This document shows, piece by piece, positions 20,601-29,028 of a stretch of 64,000 bases of DNA (its first letter is position 1; each line of letters starts with the position of its first letter). Origin of the DNA: Flammeovirga pectinis (lineage in GTDB: Bacteria; Bacteroidota; Bacteroidia; Cytophagales; Flammeovirgaceae); NCBI RefSeq assembly GCF_003970675.1, contig NZ_CP034563.1, positions 248,001 through 312,000 on the forward strand, given 5' to 3'. The notes under the pieces are model-generated. The model had not been told where the DNA came from, ran no database searches, and worked only from the letters and a program-made list of their open reading frames with translations. The translations under genes were made by a program, and so were the position numbers.

Positions 20601-20790
20601 TTACTAACATTTCTACACGTTCTGGAGATCCCCCCGGATATGTTGTTATTATAGAAACATAACGTACAGTAAATGGAGGCATACTATCTCTGGGCATGCC
20701 TTCGTAAGTCTGAAAACCAATTAGTCCCAACAGCACCACTAATGTTAGTGTGAGGACGTTATTTTTTATCGAAAATTCTGTAATGTTCAT
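17698..20790 (-). CDS. RND-family efflux pump permease (AcrB/MexB-like)
   Basis: The 1030-residue membrane protein has the RND layout. TM1 is near the N-terminus (LTLTLVVLLGLIGFQ), two large periplasmic loops follow, and there are two bundles of six TM helices. TM4 carries the expected acidic residue (ALGMLVDNAIVMSE). It would export small molecules using the proton gradient, together with the adaptor 6 bp upstream and the TolC-like protein encoded before that. The order TolC-adaptor-pump on one strand indicates an operon. Substrates are unknown. Confidence 0.95.
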   Translation of the reverse strand: MNITEFSIKNNVLTLTLVVLLGLIGFQTYEGMPRDSMPPFTVRYVSIITTYPGGSPERVEMLVTDKIEKQLQQVSELKYIKSESRNNVSIITIEIKEMYTEMQPIYDKIRRRVDEVKPDLPDGCKVQIKDEDIVDVFGVIYSITGDGYSYKELYDIAKDVKDGLIKLPNAARVEIVGEQMENVFIEFDNAAISKYGLTTNMIKNAIANTNIIFPGGDVKFGTERIILEPTGSFETVSNISKVVIQLKDEKSVHLGDIARIRRGYKTPTESIVTVSGQPAISLGVKLKDDGNIVELGKEIDEKIKYYQEQYPWGIEFIRSASADLYVESSVNSFVSNLLQSVATVLVVMFIFLGFRTGLVVSALIPSTIVITFVIMGLMDVGLNQISLAALIMALGMLVDNAIVMSESIMVKMERGAKVYTAAIESAQELMVPLLISTLTTSAAFLAFYLAKSTMGEIVGPIFVVITIALVSSWVMSITLIPLLAIYLIKIKPKDTSEDAKVSNFDKLVGYYRPFLVWNLKRPFLFIGVILLCFLSMTKIAPYVPFIFMPDSDRALVTVNLELPMTSDITVTEEVVEEVDKYLKRFLLEKEEVGTKEGVIDFTSYVGEGAPKYDLGYQAPEKSSYTAHILINTTSNEFNQTVIDSLDWFCFNHFPDLQPRIKRLGSAGGAENPIEIRISGRDPLVLYSLVDSVKEKLAGIPGTKNIKDDWGIKTKKFVIKIDQDRAENAGVTNQDIALSMLTSISGVELDQYREDDESIPIMMKDAHEGDYSMRQLESINIYSQGTGNNVPLKQVADILVDWQFTKVKRYDLFKTITVSAGVDKTTTSNEIMSELQPWLKENQKDWSTGYFYDYGGDIEKTKSGIGSVVEYLPLSFCIIVLLLVGQFNSFKKSLIILLTIPMGAIGVYYGLFLADSYMGFFGFLGLVSLAGIVINNGIVLIDRIEIELTENNREPADAIVSAATERFRPILLTTATTVCGLLPLWFGGGIMFEPLAVSLLFGLLFATVLTLVLVPVFYSLFYGVKFKDYKG

Positions 20791-20796
20791 TTGCTA

Positions 20797-21903
20797 CTAA
20801 ATTTTCTGTTGGTACTTCTTTAAAAACTTAACTTTTAAACCATCAGATATTTTTGTTACACCACTTGTAACAACAATGTCTCCTTCATTTAAGCCTTCTT
20901 CTACTACAAAACCTTTCGATTTTAGTTCGCCAATTTTAATTGATTTGTAATGAACTGTACCTACCTCGTCATCAATTTTGCTAACAGTATACACGTATTT
21001 TTTTCCATTGATGTCTTCTCCCACAGCATCTACAGGTACAATCATGTACGGCTCAGAAGATTTTCTTTGTACCTGAAAGGTAACATTGGCAGACATACCC
21101 GGACGTACATTTTTTGATTTTGTATCTAATAAAACAGTTACAGGGTACGTAGAAGAAACATCTGATACATACGATAGTTTAGTGACTTTACCTTTAAACT
21201 TTTTCCCTTTTACAGAAGTAAATGATACATCTACTTTGTCTCCTATCACTATTTTAGAAATGTACTTTTCTGGTATACCTACTTTAATTTCTAAATCATT
21301 TCCAGAAGCAAATTTCACTACTGGATTACCTGCCATAATATTTTCATTTCTAGAAGCTATCTTTTCTGCAATCACGCCATTCATTGGCACATACAACTTA
21401 AAATAACTCAATTCTCTACGTTTAAGGTCTTCTGTTTGCAAGCTATTCTCATATGAGGCCTTTGCACCAGAAAAAGCATTTTTAGCTTGTTCATATTCAG
21501 CTAAAGAAACGTTATTGGCTTCGTATAACTTCTTTGTTCTGTCTAAACTTGCTTTCATAGTTTCTAGTTGCACCTTTGCACTATGCGTTTGAGCAACTAC
21601 TTGTTGGAAAGCAATTTTTGCATCAGAATCATCTATTGTTGCAATTAGTTGCCCTTTCTTTACAATATCTCCTTCTACTACTCGGATGCTTGTTAGCACA
21701 CCACTAACTCTAAAACTTAACTGAGACTCTGTTCCTGCTTTAGAAACTCCCGCAAATGTTTGGAATGCCTCTCCACCCGAATAGAATACTTGTGAATAAC
21801 GGATTGGTCTAATAATTTCTTCTTTCTGCTCTACTTCTTTAGCACAACCAAAAAGTAATATTCCTAGCGATAAGGAAAGGATTGTTTTTATAATGATATT
21901 CAT
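20797..21903 (-). CDS. RND efflux periplasmic adaptor (membrane fusion protein), lipoprotein
   Basis: A 368-residue protein with a lipobox (LLFGC, Cys20). It has the lipoyl/barrel-sandwich halves (VSGVLTSIRVVEGDIVKKGQ at about 65-85 and its return strand after the hairpin), an alpha-helical coiled-coil hairpin (about 95-165) and a beta-barrel plus membrane-proximal domain. It would bridge the inner-membrane pump to the outer-membrane channel. The gene is 6 bp upstream of the pump gene. Confidence 0.95.
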   Translation of the reverse strand: MNIIIKTILSLSLGILLFGCAKEVEQKEEIIRPIRYSQVFYSGGEAFQTFAGVSKAGTESQLSFRVSGVLTSIRVVEGDIVKKGQLIATIDDSDAKIAFQQVVAQTHSAKVQLETMKASLDRTKKLYEANNVSLAEYEQAKNAFSGAKASYENSLQTEDLKRRELSYFKLYVPMNGVIAEKIASRNENIMAGNPVVKFASGNDLEIKVGIPEKYISKIVIGDKVDVSFTSVKGKKFKGKVTKLSYVSDVSSTYPVTVLLDTKSKNVRPGMSANVTFQVQRKSSEPYMIVPVDAVGEDINGKKYVYTVSKIDDEVGTVHYKSIKIGELKSKGFVVEEGLNEGDIVVTSGVTKISDGLKVKFLKKYQQKI

Positions 21904-21974
21904 GTCTTTTATTTTCTCACTTAGTTTTTAAGTAGTAAACAATACATCTTAGTGTATTATGATTTTATGAAGGA

Positions 21975-24383
21975 CTACTTACGCTGGTTATCAAAAATTT
22001 CTTGGACTTCTTTCTCTGTGATATCTCTTTCTTCATCGGTTTTCAATAAACTGAATTCACCTACAGCTCTTTGCATTTTCATAGATGATTGTAAGAATTT
22101 ATACACTGCATTAGAAGCATTTTGTTCAGATTCAAAGGCGTTGTTTTGAGCATCAATTAATTCAATAATTGATACACGGCCTTTTGAGTAGTTATCTCGT
22201 ACAATATCGTGGTTTTTTTGGGCTGCTTCCATCGCTTCACGAGAGTTAGTAATATTTGTACTTGTACTCGCTAAATCTAAAACTGCTATTCTTACTTCTT
22301 GTTCCACATCTAACATTGTTTGTTGCTGTTGTGCTTCAAGTTGTAATTTATCAAATTTTGTTTTTTGGTATTGGCGGCTTTTCGTAAAACCAGAGAACAG
22401 TGGTATTTTAGCTACAACTGCAATATTCCAATTCTGATCTAACGGGTCTAATGTGGTAGATTGTCCTGGTATCATAATACTTCCCGTTCCAGCACCCCCT
22501 CTTGCTAGATATCTATTATAACCACCTTGCAATGCAACTTCTGGTATAAATCTATTTCTACTATCAGACGATTGCTGACGCTGAACTGCCAACATCTGTG
22601 ATGCATATTGCATTACTATTGGTCGTTGTGTTAATGCTCTTTCTACTATATAATCAGAAATTATTAATAATGAGATGGGATCGTTTACTAAGTTAGCCAT
22701 TCCGTTAGAGGCAAGGCCAGCATAAATACCATCGGTTAATTCCACATCTTTAACAAACACTTCTTCACTCATAGTTCTGTTCAAAACATTGTTCAGTACC
22801 AACATTTGTTGCCTTTCAGACAAGTTTGCATCAATAACTCTTTGTTCTGCTTGAGCTAAATTAGATTTCCAACGGTACACATCGGAGTTACCAGAATATC
22901 CTACATTTTCTCTTAACTGTGAGATCTCTAAGTTTCTTTTTGTCGACTCTAAATATCTTCTTGCAATTTTTACTTGTGTTTTTGTATAAAGTAAATTGTA
23001 GTAAGCCACTGATGCTTGATATACTACATCTAACATTACTTGCTCATTACCCGACTCTCTTGCTTCTTGAAGGTATTTTTGTACTCTAGCATTTGTAAAT
23101 ACTTTTTCCGAATAAATAACTTGTTGCAATTCTAATGCTCCTGTTAATTGTCTTTCACTACGAGAGCCAAAAGAGCGTTCTGCAGTTGGTTGGTCAATCC
23201 AAGTACCGTTTACAGAGGCATTAATTGTTGGCATTAAAGCAGAACCTGCTATTTTCTTTAATTCATTACCACTTAATGTACTGTATTCCGAAGCTTTGTA
23301 ATTCATGTTATTTGCTACTGCTTCATCAATTACGTTTTCAAGGCTTAATTGCTCGTCTTCAGAAGGTTTTGCATCTACCCATTCTGCATTAAAAATTACA
23401 TCCCATTTTGGTAAAAACTTAAGTTTGTTAGCTGTTTTAGCATTTAAAACAATCTTCTCTTCATAATTTACAACAACGGGTAATTCGCTTGCATTTTTAT
23501 CTTCTTCAAAAATCCCTTCAATATTTAGTGCAAAACGTCTGGCAATAATGTTAAATTTATCTTCCGTTTTTAAACCAATCAAAGCACCTTTTTTTACACC
23601 ATCTTCGCCCTCTGCTGTAAATACAGCAATTCCTCTTTCTGCTAGTTTATGAAAAAGTAATGTCTTTTTTTCAGCATTTAATTTAAATAAATACGAAGAA
23701 TATACTGCATCATAAGTAGTATCTATAGAAGATAGTAACTCGTCAATATCATTGTTTACACCAAAAGTAGAAAAGTCAGCATCTAACTTTTCCATTACAG
23801 CTTCTAAAGGTTTATCTGGAGAATACAATTTATAAATATAATCATCTATTAAAACTGCTATTTTTTTAAATTTAGTTGCTTCATGAAAAGCAATTAAATC
23901 TGTTTTTAAAGATGATGCCGTTTGTACATAATTAAGGTTATTAATTCCTGTAGTACCATTGGCTTTAATTGGAACATTTTGTTGATCTGGATCAATTATT
24001 CCCCATAAAAAAGTAGGTTTCTTAAATACCTTATTTTCAATAGCAATGGTAGAACCTAAGGCACCTAAACAGATAACAAGATCAATTTCATCGTTTTTCT
24101 CGAGTTTTTGATAATTCTCTACTGCTTTTTCGGTATCCCAATGAGATACTAATTGGTATTCATCAGGAAAATTTACCTTATAAGAAGCGCCCATTACAGC
24201 AGGGACTTCTTTTTTTAAAATATCTATAAATTTAGATTGTTGGTAGATTTCTGCATCATAGATTATTCCTATATCTATTGTTTTCAAAGAGTCTTGTGCA
24301 TTACAATTAACTTGAAATAATAGAATAAATAATAATGTAGATAAAAAATGAAACTGAGTTAAGTTCTTAAAAAAAGAATACAT
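21975..24383 (-). CDS. TolC-like outer-membrane channel with N-terminal ABC substrate-binding-like domain
   Basis: An 802-residue fusion. After a signal peptide (about 30 residues, ending CNAQ), residues about 35-330 look like the ABC_sub_bind/periplasmic-binding fold: DIGIIYDAEIY, then DLVICLGALGSTIAIE, FLWGIIDPDQQNVP and FKKIAVLID. From about 360 to the C-terminus it is a TolC/OEP-type protein with long helical repeats (QLRENVGYSGNSDVYRWKSNLAQAEQRV, NYSKGRVSIIELIDAQN). TolC proteins normally lack the first domain. It is the first gene of the RND operon and may couple ligand sensing in the periplasm to export. That role is inferred. Confidence 0.85.
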   Translation of the reverse strand: MYSFFKNLTQFHFLSTLLFILLFQVNCNAQDSLKTIDIGIIYDAEIYQQSKFIDILKKEVPAVMGASYKVNFPDEYQLVSHWDTEKAVENYQKLEKNDEIDLVICLGALGSTIAIENKVFKKPTFLWGIIDPDQQNVPIKANGTTGINNLNYVQTASSLKTDLIAFHEATKFKKIAVLIDDYIYKLYSPDKPLEAVMEKLDADFSTFGVNNDIDELLSSIDTTYDAVYSSYLFKLNAEKKTLLFHKLAERGIAVFTAEGEDGVKKGALIGLKTEDKFNIIARRFALNIEGIFEEDKNASELPVVVNYEEKIVLNAKTANKLKFLPKWDVIFNAEWVDAKPSEDEQLSLENVIDEAVANNMNYKASEYSTLSGNELKKIAGSALMPTINASVNGTWIDQPTAERSFGSRSERQLTGALELQQVIYSEKVFTNARVQKYLQEARESGNEQVMLDVVYQASVAYYNLLYTKTQVKIARRYLESTKRNLEISQLRENVGYSGNSDVYRWKSNLAQAEQRVIDANLSERQQMLVLNNVLNRTMSEEVFVKDVELTDGIYAGLASNGMANLVNDPISLLIISDYIVERALTQRPIVMQYASQMLAVQRQQSSDSRNRFIPEVALQGGYNRYLARGGAGTGSIMIPGQSTTLDPLDQNWNIAVVAKIPLFSGFTKSRQYQKTKFDKLQLEAQQQQTMLDVEQEVRIAVLDLASTSTNITNSREAMEAAQKNHDIVRDNYSKGRVSIIELIDAQNNAFESEQNASNAVYKFLQSSMKMQRAVGEFSLLKTDEERDITEKEVQEIFDNQRK

Positions 24384-24526
24384 ACTAATAATTTATGTTT
24401 GAGTAAGCTCTTTATAAGGTACAAAACTGAACATTAATAAGCACAAAAAAAACAAACAAGTTTAAATAAGTATGTCAAATAATATTAGATATTTATAAAA
24501 TACGTTACATCGTTACTTATTGATGT

Positions 24527-24562
24527 AAAAAAAGTACAACGTTCTATAACATTGTACCTTTT
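24527..24562 (-). terminator. Intrinsic terminator after the 184-residue gene
   Basis: Stem GGTACAA/TTGTAC with flanking A/T pairs and a T7 run on the minus strand, about 15 bp past the stop at 24578. It separates this gene from the efflux operon. Confidence 0.65.
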
Positions 24563-24577
24563 AGTTTAGACGCTATT

Positions 24578-25132
24578 TTATGATGACTGTTCTTCTTTTG
24601 CCTTTTGTTTTAGTTCTTTTATTTTTGCTTTCTGTGCCTTCTTTACTTCTTTCCATTCTTTGCCTCCTACCACATATTTTTTATTGGCAGATCGCATAGT
24701 CATTATTGCTTGTGTAGTTGGGATTGGTGCAACTGCCCAAAACAATGGATTAGCCACAATAGCTAATGTCCAACCTGCAACGGCTAATGTCTGAGATGTT
24801 CTAGATTTTTTATAGCGTTTTGTGTTATAATAGTTAAGTACATGTTCATCTAAATCGTTGACCATTATATTATATTCTTTCACAAAATCTACCGTTTTAT
24901 CGTAAGTATCTAAAGACTCATACCTGATGTAGTCAATATCACTTGCTTTAATTTCAACGAGCTCTTTATCTCTTTTATAGACAATAAGTTCATTTGTTGA
25001 TTTTTTTTCTTTCAATTCCTTTCTAGATATTGAAACTAGTTCACCATCTTTTAAATATATATTTATATTATCTGCTTCAGTAGGAATAGATATAGCGGAA
25101 ATGACCGCTTGAGTTAATACAGCTATCGGCAT
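24578..25132 (-). CDS. Unknown membrane-associated protein
   Basis: 184 residues. The N-terminus is weakly hydrophobic (MPIAVLTQAVISAISIP). The middle is a charged beta-rich segment (IYLKDGELVSISRKELKE, ELVEIKASDIDYIRYESL), similar in feel to proteins that report a setting through a KDG..IxG motif. A hydrophobic segment at about 116-142 (TLAVAGWTLAIVANPLFWAVAPI) is followed by a Lys-rich tail with heptads. I do not recognise a family. It ends just before the efflux operon terminator and is flanked upstream by the barrel-like gene. Confidence 0.55.
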   Translation of the reverse strand: MPIAVLTQAVISAISIPTEADNINIYLKDGELVSISRKELKEKKSTNELIVYKRDKELVEIKASDIDYIRYESLDTYDKTVDFVKEYNIMVNDLDEHVLNYYNTKRYKKSRTSQTLAVAGWTLAIVANPLFWAVAPIPTTQAIMTMRSANKKYVVGGKEWKEVKKAQKAKIKELKQKAKEEQSS

Positions 25133-25192
25133 AATTGTAAATTTAAGTTTCTAATAAATTGTTTAACGATAAACTTTTTATTGAAATTTACC

Positions 25193-26926
25193 TTAAAAGG
25201 TCAAAAAGTTGGCTAATCGGATCAAAGTTATGCTTAGGAAGAGCTTAATTCCCCCCAACCCATTAAACCCAACCCTAAACACCCAAGGTTCATTCTGAAT
25301 AGGGTTACTATCCTCTTCATATACAAAAGAGTATAGTAATTGAAAGCTGATGCCAAAGAAATCGCCAAATTGGTAGGTATAACCTGTTCCTGCCCTTAAA
25401 GAGGGGTACCAATGTCTTTTGTATTCTGGCTTTGTGGGGTCTGAAGCGTTCATGCCTTCTATTTCTGCATCTAAATGTGGATAGCCTTTAAAGGGTGTAT
25501 ATTTTGAAAATACTCTTCCGCCGTATATCCAAAGGTCTTTGTCTCCTTCTGCTCTTGAGTAGCGTAATAAGGGAGAGATGCCTATGTCTGTTTTCTTTTT
25601 TGCACCTAAGGTTTTGTACAATTGTGGGGCGACTTCTATTCCGGGGTTTTCTCCTACAGTTAAATTGATGCCTCCGCCTACTTTTAGAAATTTGCCTAAG
25701 TCTACTTGTGCATTTGGTATTTCTAACTGATCTAACTCTGGATTGGCAAAGGGAATGTCTTTTTTGGTGGATAATTGAAAAACCCAAGGGTTGTTGTCTA
25801 CTTTATCTATCCATCCTGTTTTACGCATGGCAGAGGCTTCTATAGAAAATAGACGACCTACTTTTAAAGAGTACCCAGCACCTATGAGTACATCACTTTT
25901 CCAACGGGAAGCAGTTGTTTTTTCTACGCCCTCTTTTGTGATGTTTACCGAATCTGCTTCGTACAAACCAGAGTATTCTATTTGTAAATAAGGCAACCAC
26001 TTTTTAGGTTGCACTCTTGTAAAAGCTCTTCCACCAAAAGACCAATTGGTATTTAGAGAGTCGTAAAGCATGGAAATATTTGGACCGATACCTACACTCC
26101 ATGCTTCGCTTAATGGTAATTGTATGGAAGGAGAATACGTTACTTTTAAAGGATCTTGTTGCGATATGGTGACCGTATTGCCAATGTTTAAGGCTTTTGA
26201 CAACATGCCGATGCCTTCGCCCAAAGACATATTTTGCATGTCCATAAATTTATCTAGAAGTTTTAAGTTTGGACTTTGGATTTCTTTGTTGGGATCAAAC
26301 CCATTGACATTACTTTTTATGACTTGATCTATACCTTTTTTACCAAATCCCAATGTAACTCCTGCCAATATCCCCCAATCATTGTATTGGTAATGATAGT
26401 TGATATCAGTATGTAAGGTGATGATTTTATCTTTCTTATTTTTCCATGCGTAACCTCCTCCCATACTTATATAATTAGTATGTGCCTGCCATCCATGACC
26501 TAAAGTCAACATTCCTTTGCGTTGTTCTCCCAGTCGGTATTTTAGTTTACTTTCCGCTAACCAACGCTCAGCGATATCCAAGTTCAATGAATCTGTATTG
26601 AAAGAGATGTTTAACCCAAACAAGGCTTCTAGTTCCCATCGTTTGTAACGATAGCTGAGTCCTGTTGTAAGGTAAGGGGCAATACTCCAATTTTCATTTA
26701 AAGCAATATCTCCTTCTTGCACTTTTGGATTAAAGGGCATTGTTCCTACTCTACCGCCTACAAAAGGCACCAACTGTGGTACCTCTCCCATTTGCAACAG
26801 GCTGTCTTCCAATTGTTGTTGTTGGAAGAGAGCTTGTTGCTGTTTTAGTTGGGAGAGTGAGGGGTAGGTTTGTGCATGCAACACCTCTAATGTGAAAAAT
26901 AATACCAAGAAGAGAATATATCTCAT
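25193..26926 (-). CDS. Secreted barrel-like protein, intact parent of the leader repeats
   Basis: A 577-residue protein with a signal peptide (MRYILFLVLFFTLEVLHA). A Gln-rich helix (residues 23-45) and PFVGGRVG (about 53-60) come next, then many alternating aromatic strands typical of an outer-membrane beta-barrel (SYRYKRWELEALFGLNISF, GWGILAGVTLGFG). No known family is recognised. The first ~55 codons and the upstream region are repeated at least six times across 28-39 kb, fused to RHS sequences or truncated. The intact gene is at the promoter-distal end of the array. It may be the original neighbour of an RHS gene; that is inferred. The C-terminus (after a G6 run) looks unusually hydrophobic and may be frameshifted. 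Confidence 0.75.
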   Translation of the reverse strand: MRYILFLVLFFTLEVLHAQTYPSLSQLKQQQALFQQQQLEDSLLQMGEVPQLVPFVGGRVGTMPFNPKVQEGDIALNENWSIAPYLTTGLSYRYKRWELEALFGLNISFNTDSLNLDIAERWLAESKLKYRLGEQRKGMLTLGHGWQAHTNYISMGGGYAWKNKKDKIITLHTDINYHYQYNDWGILAGVTLGFGKKGIDQVIKSNVNGFDPNKEIQSPNLKLLDKFMDMQNMSLGEGIGMLSKALNIGNTVTISQQDPLKVTYSPSIQLPLSEAWSVGIGPNISMLYDSLNTNWSFGGRAFTRVQPKKWLPYLQIEYSGLYEADSVNITKEGVEKTTASRWKSDVLIGAGYSLKVGRLFSIEASAMRKTGWIDKVDNNPWVFQLSTKKDIPFANPELDQLEIPNAQVDLGKFLKVGGGINLTVGENPGIEVAPQLYKTLGAKKKTDIGISPLLRYSRAEGDKDLWIYGGRVFSKYTPFKGYPHLDAEIEGMNASDPTKPEYKRHWYPSLRAGTGYTYQFGDFFGISFQLLYSFVYEEDSNPIQNEPWVFRVGFNGLGGIKLFLSITLIRLANFLTF

Positions 26927-26984
26927 TTTTTGATGTTTGCTTTTTGACGTTTTGTTTTAAGTCAAAGACTTAATCAATTGGTAA

Positions 26985-27017
26985 GTTCGGAGTGACACTA
27001 CGTTTAACACTCCGAAC
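26985..27017. repeat. Inverted repeat upstream of the barrel gene
   Basis: Perfect 10-bp arms GTTCGGAGTG and CACTCCGAAC around a 13-nt spacer, about 60 bp before the barrel-gene ATG. A second palindrome (AAGTC-AAA-GACTT, 26960-26972) lies closer to the start. The same pair recurs at about 35765-35825, so it is part of the repeated leader. No T-run follows, so it could be an operator or RNA hairpin. Confidence 0.6.
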
Positions 27018-27031
27018 AGTGGGGATGTCAA

Positions 27032-27433
27032 TTAATCACATTCAAAAAATGCTGATTGTTGTAATATATAAAAATCTAAATCATTAGATTCAATACCAAG
27101 ATATTCTCCTTTGTCATGTATCAGTTTTATTTTTTCATTTGAATTTCCAATCATGACTGATAATTCTAATTCATCTGATGATAGTAATGCACTTGAATAT
27201 GTTTTAATATTTTCATAATAATAATCTTTCAATCCAACCTCGACATAACTTTCTAAATGATAGGTCGTTGTATTAAATGATACTTCAATAAAAATAGCAT
27301 CTTGACAAGAATATAAATTATCGAAGTGTACAACATGAAATATATCATTTTCATTTATTCTAACGGTTGTTTCTTTGTTTGAATAATCACCAAAAAAGAA
27401 AATAAAAAAAGTTAATATTTCACTAATGACCAT
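27032..27433 (-). CDS. Putative immunity protein for the adjacent metalloprotease-type RHS tip
   Basis: 133 residues with a hydrophobic N-terminal segment (MVISEILTFFIFFFG), then a beta-rich acidic domain. No family recognised. Its ATG lies inside the extended toxin frame: the toxin frame's final TAG (27423-27425) overlaps this start by 11 bp, a coupling typical of toxin-immunity pairs. Identification as immunity rests on this position and on the repeated pattern along the array. The hydrophobic start suggests membrane anchoring. Confidence 0.55.
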   Translation of the reverse strand: MVISEILTFFIFFFGDYSNKETTVRINENDIFHVVHFDNLYSCQDAIFIEVSFNTTTYHLESYVEVGLKDYYYENIKTYSSALLSSDELELSVMIGNSNEKIKLIHDKGEYLGIESNDLDFYILQQSAFFECD

Positions 27434-27524
27434 CTGCTTCTTGTTTACCTTGATTTCTATTATAATTTGTAATTATATTAATTTGTTCTTCGGTTATTTC
27501 TGTTCCCGCTAATCTTTGTTTAGT

Positions 27525-28250
27525 TTATAGCATCAAATTTCCTGGAGCATCTATTTCAAGTGGATGTCCTTCTAGACCAGCTGAATGGCCAAATTCATGA
27601 GAAAAAGTTCTAAATAATGTCCCTTTTTTATTTGTAGTTTTACCTGTCCAACTCATCGCTCCTTCCGTAACTTTTGTTCCTATAAGATCTGAATTAATAT
27701 ATATATAATTCTGTCCAAATCCTGCTCTACCCATAATCCCTTCTCTTTCTTCTGCTCCCGGTATTGTCATAGATTCAGTTAGATATATTGCATGTTGCCC
27801 TTCTTTTAAATCTTTTTCTGTCCCCACCTCTATATCGGAAGTTACTGTTACAGACAGATCTCCTTTTTCACCACCAAAAGTTTGTTCAATACTTGAAGAC
27901 ATTTCTAATGCTATATTCATCATTTCAAACAAGGAATAATCCTTATGAGTATTATTTATAAGCATACCCGTAAAATGAATATTAATATTTCCATCAAGTT
28001 GTGTAACTATAATACTATCACCATTTACATCAATCCCATTAATTGGATTGTTTGCAACATATTGATATGGATTTAAATTATAATATTTCTCAGCAAATCT
28101 ATCTTGGGTGAAAAATCTCCCCAAAGTAGCATCATAATGGCCCGCACCATAATCAATAAACCCAATCTCCTCCTGCTTCTCCTTTCCATTATATTGAAAC
28201 TTATGATCAGGCGTTCCTTGCTTCTCAATACCCGCCATATTCATACCCAA
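27525..28250 (-). CDS. Orphan RHS toxin tip, zinc metalloprotease-like, with premature stop
   Basis: The frame begins at TTG 28250 within the RHS junction and extends open to about 28304. It has the full RHS repeat-associated core (YGAGHYDATLGRFFTQDRFA and NPYQYVANNPINGIDVNGDS), then a variable tip ending in HEFGHSAGLEGH, an HExxH zincin motif with a third His at +11 and a possible Met-turn (GNLML). A TAA at 27525-27527 is followed in frame by 34 further coding-like codons to TAG at 27423. This suggests a nonsense mutation or sequencing error in a longer toxin. No secretion leader is attached in frame. Substrate unknown. Confidence 0.75.
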   Translation of the reverse strand: MGMNMAGIEKQGTPDHKFQYNGKEKQEEIGFIDYGAGHYDATLGRFFTQDRFAEKYYNLNPYQYVANNPINGIDVNGDSIIVTQLDGNINIHFTGMLINNTHKDYSLFEMMNIALEMSSSIEQTFGGEKGDLSVTVTSDIEVGTEKDLKEGQHAIYLTESMTIPGAEEREGIMGRAGFGQNYIYINSDLIGTKVTEGAMSWTGKTTNKKGTLFRTFSHEFGHSAGLEGHPLEIDAPGNLML

Positions 28251-28497
28251 TGGGAAGTAGTGATTTTCTTGGGCGATGAAGTCGTTGAAAGTTACTTTTA
28301 CCTCCTACAAAAAGATCTAATTTCGGTTTCTATCTAATTTGTTTCATGCTATATGTCTTTCAATTCTTGTTGTTGGAGGATAGCTTATTGCTGTTTTAGT
28401 TGGGAGAGTGAGGGGTAGGTTTGTGCATGCAACACCTCTAATGTGAAAAATATTAGCAAGAAGAGAGTGTATCTCATTTTTTGATGTTTGCTTTTGA
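28222..28497 (-). repeat. Leader repeat copy L1 (barrel-gene 5' end fused to RHS junction)
   Basis: The minus strand reads a degenerate copy of the barrel gene's start (28353-28497: signal peptide and Gln-rich segment), a unique 42-bp insert (about 28311-28352), and then the RHS junction ending in HYFPLGMNMAGIEKQ. The barrel frame is broken, so the RHS tip is not fused in frame to the signal peptide. Confidence 0.7.
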
Positions 28498-28559
28498 TGA
28501 TTGTGCTTATAAGTTTGGAAACTTATTCGATAGATAAATTGAGAACTTTTCATCAAAAA

Positions 28560-28976
28560 CTATCTTTCCTTTTCTACTTCTCCATACTTATTTAAGTGTT
28601 CTTCCTCATTTTTTAATTCATGCAAGTATGAATTTCTAGGGTAATATGTAAGTTCCCTTATGTATTCCTTTCCATGAGAAAGTATTGTTATCTTATTACT
28701 ATTAGCATTCTTTATCAAGCTATCTTTTGGAATAATTTTAACATAATCATTATCTTCTTGAAATAAAAAGTAAATACTATCATTAGTAGTTGTTATAATA
28801 TTATAAGAACCTCTATATTGATAACATTCTTTTACTTCATATTTAAAGGTGCTGTAATAATTGATTAAACTATATTGTCTATCCTCATTTTTTAAATCAT
28901 AATTATGATAAATATTAAATACAATAAATGATGGGAAACCGATAATAAACCAGAGAATTGCTATCTTATTTTTCAT
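28560..28976 (-). CDS. Putative membrane-anchored immunity protein (family A)
   Basis: 138 residues with an N-terminal transmembrane anchor (IAILWFIIGFPSFIVFNIYH) and an extracytoplasmic domain. It follows an RHS tip remnant (gap about 50 bp). It resembles the protein at 40171-40569: both have an N-terminal anchor, a 'V+…Y/RG.Y.I....NDS' core, and a C-terminal HEL/HDKL-type helical tail. The two may protect against related toxins. Function is inferred from position. Confidence 0.5.
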   Translation of the reverse strand: MKNKIAILWFIIGFPSFIVFNIYHNYDLKNEDRQYSLINYYSTFKYEVKECYQYRGSYNIITTTNDSIYFLFQEDNDYVKIIPKDSLIKNANSNKITILSHGKEYIRELTYYPRNSYLHELKNEEEHLNKYGEVEKER

Positions 28977-29028
28977 TTTTTATTAGATCATAATAACTTT
29001 CAAAAACGTTTGTTGTATTCTTTTGTCC

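Noticed and set aside
25488-25787. Basic 99-codon frame inside the barrel gene
   Set aside because: Arg-rich out-of-frame shadow of the real gene on the same strand.
28104-28337. Plus-strand frames across leader repeats (also 30878-31213 and 35318-35701)
   Set aside because: They share a sequence only because they are the antisense of the repeated leader and RHS junction; no start or composition supports translation.
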